This document shows, in pieces, positions 24,864 to 31,897 of a stretch of 64,000 nt of DNA (its first letter is position 1; each line of letters begins with the position of its first letter). Source of the stretch: CAWCTD01 sp963798455 (GTDB lineage Bacteria; Acidobacteriota; Terriglobia; Bryobacterales; Bryobacteraceae); NCBI GenBank assembly GCA_963798455.1, contig CAWCTD010000003.1, positions 1,860,001 through 1,924,000 on the forward strand, in the 5' to 3' direction. The notes below the pieces were generated by a model, which did not search any database, had not been told where the DNA came from, and worked only from the letters and a program-made list of their open reading frames with translations. The translations under genes were made by a program, and so were the position numbers.

Positions 24864-26242
24864 AACTCTGGGGTGGCCGTTTCGAGCACGGTCCGTCCGA
24901 GGTCTTCGAGCGCTTCTCGAACTCGCTGGCCTTCGACCGGAGGCTGTTCGGCGCCGATATCCGAGGCTCGCAGGCCTTCGCGCGGGCACTGGAACGCGTC
25001 GGCATTCTGACCGCAGAGGAGCGGGCGGCCATCGTGGAGGCGTTCGACCTGATCCGCGAAGAGTCGCGCCAGCCCGCCTTCTTCGAAGGTGCGACGGACG
25101 AGGATGTGCATACGCTGGTCATCCGCAAGCTGAAGGAGCGGGCTGGGGCTGTCGCCGACAAAATCCACACCGGCCGCAGCCGTAACGAGCAGGTTTCGCT
25201 CGACACGCGACTGTGGCTGCGTGAGAGGATCGATCAAACCCGGTCCCTGTTGGTGGAGTTGATGGGAGGGCTGGTGGCGCTGGCCCGCCGTTATCCGGAA
25301 GCGGTCTTGCCGGGGTTCACGCACATGCGGCGCGCGCAGGCCGTGCTATGGCCGCACTACTTGCTGGCCTTCTTCGAAATGTTCGCCCGCGATTGGGAGC
25401 GGCTGGGAAATGCGCGCCGCGCGGCCAACCTGCTGCCGCTGGGGTCGGGCGCGCTGGCCGGCAGCGGGTTCCCCTTCGACCGCGAGGAGATCGCGCGCGA
25501 TCTCGGATTCGAGGGCATCACGCGGAACAGCATGGACGCGTCGGCGGACCGCGATTTCGTGCTGGATTTCCTGCACGCCGCCGCTCTCACCATGCTCCAC
25601 CTGAGCCGGCTGGCGGAAGATTGGATTCTGTATTCGAGCGAAGAATTCGGCTGGCTGGAGCTGGGCGACGAGGTGACCAGCGGGTCGAGCCTGATGCCGC
25701 AGAAGAAGAACCCGGACTCACTGGAGCTGATCCGGGGCAAGTGCGGCCGCGTATTCGGAGCCTACGGCTCCCTCTTTGTGACGATGAAGGGACTCCCCCT
25801 TACGTACGACCGCGACATGCAGGAGGACAAAGAACCGCTGTTCGAGGCGGCGGATCAGCTTGCCGGATCGCTGGAAATGGCGCGGGTCGTCGTCGAATCG
25901 GCGACGCTGCGTCCTGAGAAGACCGCCGCCGCCGCGGAGGAGAGCTGGGTGGTCGCGACGGACCTGGCCGAGGCGCTGTCGCGGGCCGGGACTCCGTTCC
26001 ACCATGCACACCAACTTGTCGGGCGGCTGGTGCTGGAGAGCGTCCGTCAGGGCAAGCGGCCCTCGGACTGGACGCCCGAGGCGCTGTCGGCATTTGCCCC
26101 CGAGTTCACGCCGGAGATGGTCCGGCTGCTTCGGCCGCACGAAGGGATGAAGACGAGAGAGGTTCCGGGGGGCACCGGGCCGGCGGCTGTGTCGAAGGCA
26201 CTCGAAGAGGCTGAGCACCGCCTCGCGGTCATGCGCTCATGA
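24860..26242 (+). CDS. argH: Argininosuccinate lyase
   Basis: 460 residues starting MKLWGGRF, the normal N-terminus. It cleaves argininosuccinate to arginine and fumarate. The superfamily signature GSSLMPQKKNPD (residues about 278-289) carries the catalytic Ser, and HTGRSRNEQV and TTMK-type loop residues are present. Coupled by ATGA overlaps to argG before it and argR after it. Confidence 0.97.
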   Translation: MKLWGGRFEHGPSEVFERFSNSLAFDRRLFGADIRGSQAFARALERVGILTAEERAAIVEAFDLIREESRQPAFFEGATDEDVHTLVIRKLKERAGAVADKIHTGRSRNEQVSLDTRLWLRERIDQTRSLLVELMGGLVALARRYPEAVLPGFTHMRRAQAVLWPHYLLAFFEMFARDWERLGNARRAANLLPLGSGALAGSGFPFDREEIARDLGFEGITRNSMDASADRDFVLDFLHAAALTMLHLSRLAEDWILYSSEEFGWLELGDEVTSGSSLMPQKKNPDSLELIRGKCGRVFGAYGSLFVTMKGLPLTYDRDMQEDKEPLFEAADQLAGSLEMARVVVESATLRPEKTAAAAEESWVVATDLAEALSRAGTPFHHAHQLVGRLVLESVRQGKRPSDWTPEALSAFAPEFTPEMVRLLRPHEGMKTREVPGGTGPAAVSKALEEAEHRLAVMRS

Positions 26243-26676
26243 ACAAGAGCTACCGCCAAGGACAGATCCTCAACCTCATCCGGGGGCGACCGGTGCACAC
26301 GCAGGAAGAACTGGCGCGCACACTGAAGGAACTCGGCGTGGCGGCCACGCAGGTCACGCTCTCACGCGACATCCGCGAGCTGGGGCTGGTGAAGACCGCG
26401 GAAGGCTACAAGCAGATCGTCCGCGAGGCCAGCGGCCCTGGCTTTACGGCTGTAGCCGCTGATTTCCTGCTGGATGCGCGCGTGGCCCGGAACCTGGTTG
26501 TGCTCAAGACCTCACCGGCTAACGCCGGCACGCTCGCCGCCGCCCTCGACCGCGAGTCATGGCCGGAGGTGGTCGGCACCATCGCGGGAGACGACACGGT
26601 GCTGGTGATCAGTCCCGACGAGGCGGGCGCGGCGTCGCTCAAGGAAAAGCTGCTCCGGTTGCTGCAGGAGGGGTGA
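26239..26676 (+). CDS. argR: Arginine repressor
   Basis: 145 residues. The N-terminal winged helix (QILNLIRGRPVHTQEELART, LSRDIRELGLVKT) and the C-terminal oligomerisation/arginine-binding domain (ARNLVVLKTSPANAGTLAAA, VGTIAGDDTVLVI) are both typical. With arginine it binds ARG boxes; a matched tandem pair lies over the argF start 3.6 kb upstream, so the cluster very probably regulates itself. Its ATG overlaps the argH stop by four bases. Confidence 0.95.
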   Translation: MNKSYRQGQILNLIRGRPVHTQEELARTLKELGVAATQVTLSRDIRELGLVKTAEGYKQIVREASGPGFTAVAADFLLDARVARNLVVLKTSPANAGTLAAALDRESWPEVVGTIAGDDTVLVISPDEAGAASLKEKLLRLLQEG

Positions 26677-26816
26677 GGGCGCAGCCGTTCTCCGACGGGG
26701 AGTGGGCAAAGCGCGGCCGGGCTACGGCTTCGGGATCCTTGGGAGGGACCAAACTGGCCCTCTCGCGGGCGCTTGGGGCCGCCGGGACTCATAAAGCACG
26801 AATTCCCTCTGGAATG

Positions 26817-26845
26817 TTGACATGCGGGGGGGGCGCCCTTATACT
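26817..26845 (+). promoter_or_regulatory. Strong promoter with a G8 tract in the spacer, PEP-CTERM gene 1
   Basis: TTGACA (26817-26822) and TATACT (26840-26845) are separated by exactly 17 bases. Eight consecutive G (26826-26833) form the centre of the spacer. Start of transcription would be near 26852, leaving a 32-base leader with GGAGG before the ATG at 26884. Confidence 0.7.
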
Positions 26846-26883
26846 TCATGGAAGTAGATTAAAGTGCCACGGAGGTTTTAGGT

Positions 26884-27462
26884 ATGCGCGTGCTCGTAGT
26901 CGGTGTTCTCGCACTCGTTCTCATCACGTTGTTCCCGACGCCGACCAAGGCCGGCCCCGTTTTCATCACCAACCCGGGCTTTGAAGCCGGCGACTTCACA
27001 GGCTGGACCCTAAGCGGCAACACGGGATTCATGACAGTGAGCACGTCCTGTACGCATAGCGGCACGTACGGTGCTTGTTTTGGGCCGGTAGGCAGTTTGG
27101 GCTATATCTCACAGGCGCTCACCACAACGCCCGGGCAGACGTATACCCTGAGCTTCTGGCACCAGGAAACCTCTGGAACGCCCAATGAGTTCGCGGTGTT
27201 CTGGAACGGCACGGCGATCTTCGATCAAGCCAACATCCCCACGTTCGCCTATCGTCTGGAGACTTATTCCAGCTTGCTGGCTACGGGCGACTCAACCGTG
27301 CTGATGTTCGGTTTCCGCAACGATCCGGGCTCGCAACAGCTAGACGACATCGCCGTGGAAACCAGTGGGAGTGAGGTCCCCGAACCCGCGAGCATAGCTC
27401 TTTGCGGAGCAGGGCTGCTCCTGCTGACGGTGGCGCGTCGCCGCCGCTCGCGGCAACGCTGA
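26884..27462 (+). CDS. PEP-CTERM sorted exported protein 1
   Basis: 192 residues. Signal peptide MRVLVVGVLALVLITLFPTPTKA. The body is a jelly-roll-like module with ITNPGFEAGDFTGWTLSGN and LSFWHQETSG, typical of PEP-CTERM carbohydrate-binding-like proteins. The C-terminus shows the sorting signal: EVPEPASIALCGAGLLLLTVARRRRS (VPEP, hydrophobic helix, Arg cluster). The protein would be processed by an exosortase at the membrane; no exosortase gene is in the window. Its last codons lie in a 91-bp sequence repeated at the end of the second PEP-CTERM gene. Confidence 0.88.
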   Translation: MRVLVVGVLALVLITLFPTPTKAGPVFITNPGFEAGDFTGWTLSGNTGFMTVSTSCTHSGTYGACFGPVGSLGYISQALTTTPGQTYTLSFWHQETSGTPNEFAVFWNGTAIFDQANIPTFAYRLETYSSLLATGDSTVLMFGFRNDPGSQQLDDIAVETSGSEVPEPASIALCGAGLLLLTVARRRRSRQR

Positions 27463-27529
27463 CCTAATCACCCTCGGCTTCGCCGGCTCCGACCGGATTG
27501 CCGCGGTTCCAAGCGCTCGTTACGTCAAC
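27439..27529 (+). repeat. 91-bp direct repeat, copy 1
   Basis: Matches 31807-31897 at 89 of 91 positions in the same orientation. It contains the last codons of the PEP-CTERM gene (RRSRQR and stop), the spacer after it, and the equivalent of the last codons of the convergent HTH-TPR gene. The sequence diverges sharply after 27529. Confidence 0.9.
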
Positions 27530-27635
27530 GGGCCTCGCCGTCTTTTCTCACGCGGGGTCTAGCAAAAAGCCGCCTTTCGTGGCATAACTGAGTTTCCACA
27601 CAACAGTTAGGGCCAAGGAGAAAGCGGCTTTCGCT

Positions 27636-27902
27636 ATGACACAGTGCAACCAAGAATCATTCGAGTTCCAAGCCCATTTTTCGCGCGAGGTGGTGGCCCG
27701 CTTTGACGGCGGCACGATGACCTCCGATGCCGGTGCGGTGCTACTGCGGGAAACGGATCGGCGGCTGAACCTGCTGCCTCGCCTGGCGGCTTGCTTTGAG
27801 GACCGGCGCCAGCCGTGGCTGATCTCGCACACCGTCCCGGAGCTGGTTGCGCAACGCGTGTACGCGCTGGCGCTCGACTACGACGACCTCAGCGATCGTG
27901 AT
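27636..27902 (+). pseudogene. IS1380-family transposase, N-terminal stump
   Basis: About 89 residues match the start of IS1380-type transposases: EVVARFDGGTMTSDAGAVLL, RLAACFEDRRQPWLISH and QRVYALALDYDDLSDRD. The frame then runs out of homology and into the NHL-repeat gene remnant in another frame. The catalytic part (DDE) is gone. The IS end is probably near 27555, but I could not define a terminal repeat because the other end is lost. Confidence 0.75.
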
Positions 27903-28287
27903 CGATTCCCGCCAAAACCTCTACGTCAGCGACCGCGAGAACAACCGCATCCAGATCTTCGACGCCAATGGCAAGTTCCTGCGCCAGTGGACGCACCTGG
28001 GGGCGACGCAGGGCATGGATATCAACGCCAATGACGAGCTCTGGATCGTGACCCATCGCAACAAGGGCAAGAACATCGCCTACGATACCCTGGCGGGCCG
28101 CATCATGCGCATCGACATCGCTTCCGGCAAGATCCTCGGCTCCATGGAGAGCCCCGGCCACTGGCTGGCGCTGGGCCGCAAAGGCGACATCTTCATCGGG
28201 AGCCTCACCGGCAACGTGTTCCGCTGGTACCCCGGCTGGAGCACCGGCCTGCGCGAAAATGAGCCCGGCGTGGTGGCGCCACGGTAG
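27895..28287 (+). pseudogene. C-terminal part of an NHL-repeat beta-propeller protein, fused to an IS stump
   Basis: The frame reads IVIDSRQNLYVSDRENNRIQ, FDANGKFLRQWTHLGATQGM, ELWIVTHRN and LALGRKGDIFIGSLTGNVFR, i.e. two to three NHL blades with DSR.NLYVSDREN.RIQ.F hallmarks, ending at a TAG at 28285-28287. The N-terminal blades are missing and replaced by the transposase stump, with the junction near 27895-27902. The original protein resembled secreted 6-bladed propeller proteins with lyase- or binding-type folds. Confidence 0.7.
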
Positions 28288-28329
28288 CAGTACCGGTACC
28301 TGAAAATCCAAATTAGGGCAATAATTAAC

Positions 28330-28358
28330 TTGACACATCAGACAATCTGCCTTATAAT
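28330..28358 (+). promoter_or_regulatory. Consensus promoter for the IS1595-type transposase, leaderless
   Basis: TTGACA (28330-28335), 17-base spacer, TATAAT (28353-28358): a full match to sigma-70 consensus. The ATG follows only six bases after the -10 box, so the message would start at or next to the start codon. Confidence 0.8.
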
Positions 28359-29504
28359 GGGTCTATGGTTAACGAACCAAAGACCTTGCAAGATGCGATC
28401 CTGCACTTCGCGGACGCCGAAAACTGTCTGAACTACCTCGTGGCGCGGCGCTGGCCGAAGGGCGTCATTTGCCCGCGTTGCGGCTCCAGGAATGTCGGCT
28501 TTGTGGCTTCCCGTCGCATCTGGCAATGCAAGATCCGGCATGACCATGCCCAGTTCAGCATCAAGACCGGGACGATCTTTGAAGATTCCCCGATTGGGCT
28601 GGACAAGTGGCTGCTCGCGATGTGGATGCTCGCAAACTGCAAGAACGGAGTCAGCAGCTATGAGATTTCGAGGGCGACTGGAATCAGCCAGAAGTCCACA
28701 TGGTTCATGCTTCAGCGCCTCCGACTCGCCTTGCAGGGCGAAGACGGCGGGAAACTCGGCGGCGAAGTCGAAGCGGATGAAACCTTCATCGGCGGCAAGG
28801 CCCGCAACATGCACTCCGATGTCAAACTCCGGCGCATCAGGGGGACCGGAGGCAAGGACAAGACCGCCGTGATGGGGATCGTCGAGCGCGGCGGAAAGGT
28901 CCGCACCAGCGTTGTTCCGAATCGCAGGAAGAACGCCCTTCAAGCCGAGGTCAGGAAGCACGTTGAGCCCGGCTCCGTCCTCTATACCGACGCCCTGCCA
29001 TCCTACAACGATTTGGCGAACGAGTACCAGCATCTCGTGATTGACCATGCCAAGTGCTACGTGGAGGGCAAGGTTCACACCAACACCCTGGAGAATTTCT
29101 GGAGCCTCTTGAAGCGCGGGATCAGCGGAACCTACATCAGCGTGGAGCCCTTCCACCTGTTCCGTTATCTTGATGAGCAGGCCTTCCGATACAACAACCG
29201 CAAGGACATGACCGACAGTGAGCGCTTTGATTTGGCCGTCCGACAGATCGTGGGAAAGCGTTTGACGTGGGCCGAAGTCACCGGCAAGGTGGCAGAAATA
29301 CCGGCGGTCAACTAGCGCTGGCCGGTTGCTTCGGGGGCCGAAGCGGAAGGCTTGATTGCCTTTCTGCTTCGGACCGGGTCGATTTGGGTTCTCTGCAGAC
29401 TTCTTGCGATGATCCTCGACGCGTTGCTTGATGACGCTGTGTGGTACTGCCATCACGCGGTCCACCAGCAGCGTGAAGCGTTCGTATTCGGCTGAGTGCT
29501 TCAT
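28338..29504 (-). CDS. Small conserved protein (first ~64 residues) in a frame that stays open antisense to the transposase
   Basis: Residues 1 to about 64 (29504 down to 29313) have the pattern of a common small bacterial protein: MKHSAEYERFTLLVDRVMAV, then PHSVIKQRVEDHRKK and a basic PNRPGPKQKG tail. The frame has no stop until 28338, so on paper it yields 388 residues, the rest being the reverse complement of the transposase. The remainder is unlikely to be a designed protein; either the gene lost its stop when the IS landed, or it ends early by other means. It starts 14 bases after the nuclease gene, in the same direction, so the two may be co-transcribed. Confidence 0.4.
   Translation of the reverse strand: MKHSAEYERFTLLVDRVMAVPHSVIKQRVEDHRKKSAENPNRPGPKQKGNQAFRFGPRSNRPALVDRRYFCHLAGDFGPRQTLSHDLSDGQIKALTVGHVLAVVVSEGLLIKITEQVEGLHADVGSADPALQEAPEILQGVGVNLALHVALGMVNHEMLVLVRQIVVGWQGVGIEDGAGLNVLPDLGLKGVLPAIRNNAGADLSAALDDPHHGGLVLASGPPDAPEFDIGVHVAGLAADEGFIRFDFAAEFPAVFALQGESEALKHEPCGLLADSSRPRNLIAADSVLAVCEHPHREQPLVQPNRGIFKDRPGLDAELGMVMPDLALPDATGSHKADIPGAATRANDALRPAPRHEVVQTVFGVREVQDRILQGLWFVNHRPIIRQIV
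28365..29315 (+). CDS. IS1595-family (ISXO2-like) transposase
   Basis: 316 residues, intact. The N-terminal zinc ribbon reads CPRCGSRNVGF and the matching pair is degenerate (WQCKIRHD). The catalytic domain shows VEADETFIGGK (first Asp with the family Glu), VLYTDALPSYNDL (second Asp) and HTNTLENFWSLLKRGI (Asn/Glu region), as in the ISXO2 type. No clear terminal inverted repeats were found on either side, so element ends are not given. It is probably recently active, since it has no lesion and a perfect promoter. Confidence 0.88.
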   Translation: MVNEPKTLQDAILHFADAENCLNYLVARRWPKGVICPRCGSRNVGFVASRRIWQCKIRHDHAQFSIKTGTIFEDSPIGLDKWLLAMWMLANCKNGVSSYEISRATGISQKSTWFMLQRLRLALQGEDGGKLGGEVEADETFIGGKARNMHSDVKLRRIRGTGGKDKTAVMGIVERGGKVRTSVVPNRRKNALQAEVRKHVEPGSVLYTDALPSYNDLANEYQHLVIDHAKCYVEGKVHTNTLENFWSLLKRGISGTYISVEPFHLFRYLDEQAFRYNNRKDMTDSERFDLAVRQIVGKRLTWAEVTGKVAEIPAVN

Positions 29505-29518
29505 TGGGCACCATCATA

Positions 29519-31120
29519 TCACTTGTCGGCCTTATTGACCTGCAATTCCTTGTATCCGCTGTTGCAATACGGATGTGTAATCTGGGCATTCTCGACCACG
29601 GACAGGCCACCATCCTTTATTCGCTCAATGTGATCGATGGAGATCGCCTGGGGTGGCACCAATCCGTTACAAATAGGGCACCGATGCGCCTTTGTCAGCA
29701 GTTCCTTCATGACAAGCCCCGACTTCACTTGTGTCGAGAACTTCGTAGGGGCAACGCCATCATAAGCTGACTCGGCGGGTTGCAGGTAACCGTATGAGGC
29801 ATCCTTCTGGAGTTCCGAGATAACATCCTCAGCCTGATGCCCATGACCCAATATTCCTAGCACATCCTCGTAAAAATCCCGCAGATGTTTTGTCCCTGAA
29901 TCCTTTGTCCCAAATTTTCTAATTACTTGATTTAGCAGAGATCGGTTGCCCATCAAAAAGGACTCGAATCGAGAACGTCGCTGAATGAACTCAGGCAACT
30001 TCTTCTTGCGTTCCCACTCTACAATTAGCGAAGCCATGGTGAGAAACTGGGTTGGTTGTTGCTTGCCTGTCCAACTATAGAAGTAAACAGCCGGATGCAG
30101 TCCAAGCGACGAAGAATGATTACTTAACAGTAATTGCATCACTCTGCGGCAACGGGTTAGGTATTCCACTGTCCTAATACCTTGTCTGTCATCCTCGGGG
30201 GATGGCGCGCCTACAGCCATGATGATGAAGTCGAAGATCATGCGAAGGGCGGGAGCGGAGTAGACGGTCCCGCCAGCGGGGAGGTCTAAGCTCTTTATTG
30301 GATACTGAAGGACGGGTTCAAATATCAACTTATGAAGTTCCGTGGCCAAAGCCTCGATCTGCTGCTTCTGTTTCTCATCGAAGGAGTACCAGTACTTGTG
30401 CCCTGTCCCGCGTCGAATGATGGCACGTGCAGCGATGGTTGCTGGCTTCTGCCGTGTCTTAAGAAGCTCTAATTCTTGGGGCGTTATTATCGCGGCTTGT
30501 TGATTGATGCGAACGAACGAATCCTCTGCATTGTCTGCGTTCCCTCTGACCCATTGAAGCTCAAGCGACAAACTTCCGAATCTTCTCGCCCGAGCAACAA
30601 CGTCAGGGCCATATTGTGAGGGATTTGTAATCGCGTCCTTGTGGCTCTGATATGACCCGAACTCCTTCTCAACCAATTCGCGAGTCCGTTTAGCAACAAG
30701 TTTTTGTTCTTCTGGAATGACGTGCCCAAAGAAGGTTTGAGATCGTGGGCCGTCCCCGTAGTCGTCATGGACCCAGGCAATCAGAGCACTTAGACGATGT
30801 GAGCCGTCTATCACAAAGAGAAGCTCTTGGTTCGGCCATAGGATGACCGCCGGGATCAACTCTCCCTCGATGAAGGTGCGGATCAATCCAACGACGCGGC
30901 GTGGGTCCCATTCGGCGGTCTCTCGTTGAAAGTCTGGCTTACGGAGTGCGCCGTAAAAGAATCCGGTTGGCTCCAATTCGTTTATTTTTACAGATGGGTT
31001 CCGGGGTACCTGCTCGCCCTTGCCGATAACCGCAAAGTCTTCTCGCGGAATCAGAGCATCAAGATTGGTATGTGTAGCCACAGGATCTCCACGCGGTCGT
31101 AGTTTGGAGGCGCCCTTCAT
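29519..31120 (-). CDS. DUF262/DGQHR-like protein with C-terminal HNH nuclease domain
   Basis: 533 residues. The N-terminal half contains a ParB/DUF262-like region: LRKPDFQRETAEWDPRRVVG, AVILWPNQELLFVIDGSHRL and an Asn-Gln-rich SFVRINQQAAII. The C-terminus is an HNH module with a zinc frame: CPICNGLVPPQAISIDHIER, then NAQITHPYCN. The DUF262 plus HNH/DUF1524 combination is typical of GmrSD-type modification-dependent restriction and related phage-defence proteins; a DGQHR-like motif (IDGSHR) is also seen in DndB-type proteins. Base composition is clearly poorer in GC than its neighbours, suggesting transfer. It sits between an IS transposase and a PEP-CTERM gene. Confidence 0.72.
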   Translation of the reverse strand: MKGASKLRPRGDPVATHTNLDALIPREDFAVIGKGEQVPRNPSVKINELEPTGFFYGALRKPDFQRETAEWDPRRVVGLIRTFIEGELIPAVILWPNQELLFVIDGSHRLSALIAWVHDDYGDGPRSQTFFGHVIPEEQKLVAKRTRELVEKEFGSYQSHKDAITNPSQYGPDVVARARRFGSLSLELQWVRGNADNAEDSFVRINQQAAIITPQELELLKTRQKPATIAARAIIRRGTGHKYWYSFDEKQKQQIEALATELHKLIFEPVLQYPIKSLDLPAGGTVYSAPALRMIFDFIIMAVGAPSPEDDRQGIRTVEYLTRCRRVMQLLLSNHSSSLGLHPAVYFYSWTGKQQPTQFLTMASLIVEWERKKKLPEFIQRRSRFESFLMGNRSLLNQVIRKFGTKDSGTKHLRDFYEDVLGILGHGHQAEDVISELQKDASYGYLQPAESAYDGVAPTKFSTQVKSGLVMKELLTKAHRCPICNGLVPPQAISIDHIERIKDGGLSVVENAQITHPYCNSGYKELQVNKADK

Positions 31121-31196
31121 GCACGCCTCCGACCGTAGGCCAATGGTACCTCTGGCGTACCTGATGCGTCAAGGTAGTTGCTGCCCAAATTAGACC

Positions 31197-31225
31197 TTGA
31201 TTCCGGAGAGTTTTTCACGTATCCT
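31197..31225 (+). promoter_or_regulatory. Possible promoter, PEP-CTERM gene 2
   Basis: TTGATT (31197-31202) and TATCCT (31220-31225) are 17 bases apart, each matching four of six consensus positions; the ATG at 31252 lies 26 bases further on, with TAGGAGA as ribosome-binding site. Confidence 0.35.
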
Positions 31226-31251
31226 AATTCTTTGTGATAGGAGACCGAATC

Positions 31252-31830
31252 ATGCCCAAACCATTTTTTATCAACAAGTTCCTCAAGTTGACCGTACTCT
31301 TTCTCGCCGTAGTCGCCCTCGCACAAGCAGACCAGATCGGTTTTGCCGGCCTCTATGACCCGTCCCTCTGGACTTTGAGCAACCCTGTGGGCGGTTCGGT
31401 CGATACCAGTGGGGCCCCGGGTTCCGTCTTGATTACCGGAGGCGACAGTGGGCCTGGCGGCGGCACGACAAGCTGGACCATCGCCGCGCCGGCGTCAGGC
31501 TTGGTGTCCTTCGATTGGTCATACCTGACCTACGATGGGATGGGTCCCGGCTGGGATCCCGCCGGCTGGATACTGAACGGCGGCACCACCCAATTGACGG
31601 ACAGTGGCGGCGCCAACTCCCAATCCGGTTCAACCAGCTTCGGCGTGGTCGCAGGCGACACATTCGGGTTCTATGTGTATACGATTGACGGCATCATGGG
31701 ACCCGGCACGATCACGCCTTCGAATTTCAGCGCGCCAGACGGCGCGGGTGTGCCGGAGCCAGCGACCTTGCTCCTGGTCGGCGTCCCGCTGGTTCTTGCG
31801 GGATTGCGCCGCCGCTCGCGGCAACGCTGA
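31252..31830 (+). CDS. PEP-CTERM sorted exported protein 2
   Basis: 192 residues from the ATG at 31252, chosen over a GTG at 31234 because TAGGAGA lies 7-8 bases upstream. Signal peptide FLKLTVLFLAVVALAQA. The body is a short beta-rich module (TSWTIAAPASGLVSFDWSYL). C-terminal sorting signal: VPEPATLLLVGVPLVLAGLR and RRRSRQR. The body differs from PEP-CTERM protein 1, but the last codons are nearly identical because both lie in the 91-bp repeat. Confidence 0.86.
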   Translation: MPKPFFINKFLKLTVLFLAVVALAQADQIGFAGLYDPSLWTLSNPVGGSVDTSGAPGSVLITGGDSGPGGGTTSWTIAAPASGLVSFDWSYLTYDGMGPGWDPAGWILNGGTTQLTDSGGANSQSGSTSFGVVAGDTFGFYVYTIDGIMGPGTITPSNFSAPDGAGVPEPATLLLVGVPLVLAGLRRRSRQR

Positions 31831-31897
31831 CCTAATCACCCTCGGCTTCGCCGGCTCAGACCGGATTGCCGCGGCTCCAAGCGCTCGTTACGTCAAC
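31807..31897 (+). repeat. 91-bp direct repeat, copy 2
   Basis: Nearly identical to 27439-27529 (two substitutions). Here it spans the end of the PEP-CTERM gene, the convergent gap and the stop of the HTH-TPR gene (31888-31890), so both flanks are functional gene ends; this copy is probably the original arrangement. Confidence 0.9.

Noticed and set aside
27439..31897. The 91-bp repeats as a CRISPR array
   Set aside because: Only two copies 4.4 kb apart, no regular spacers and no cas genes; the sequence is the tail of two genes.
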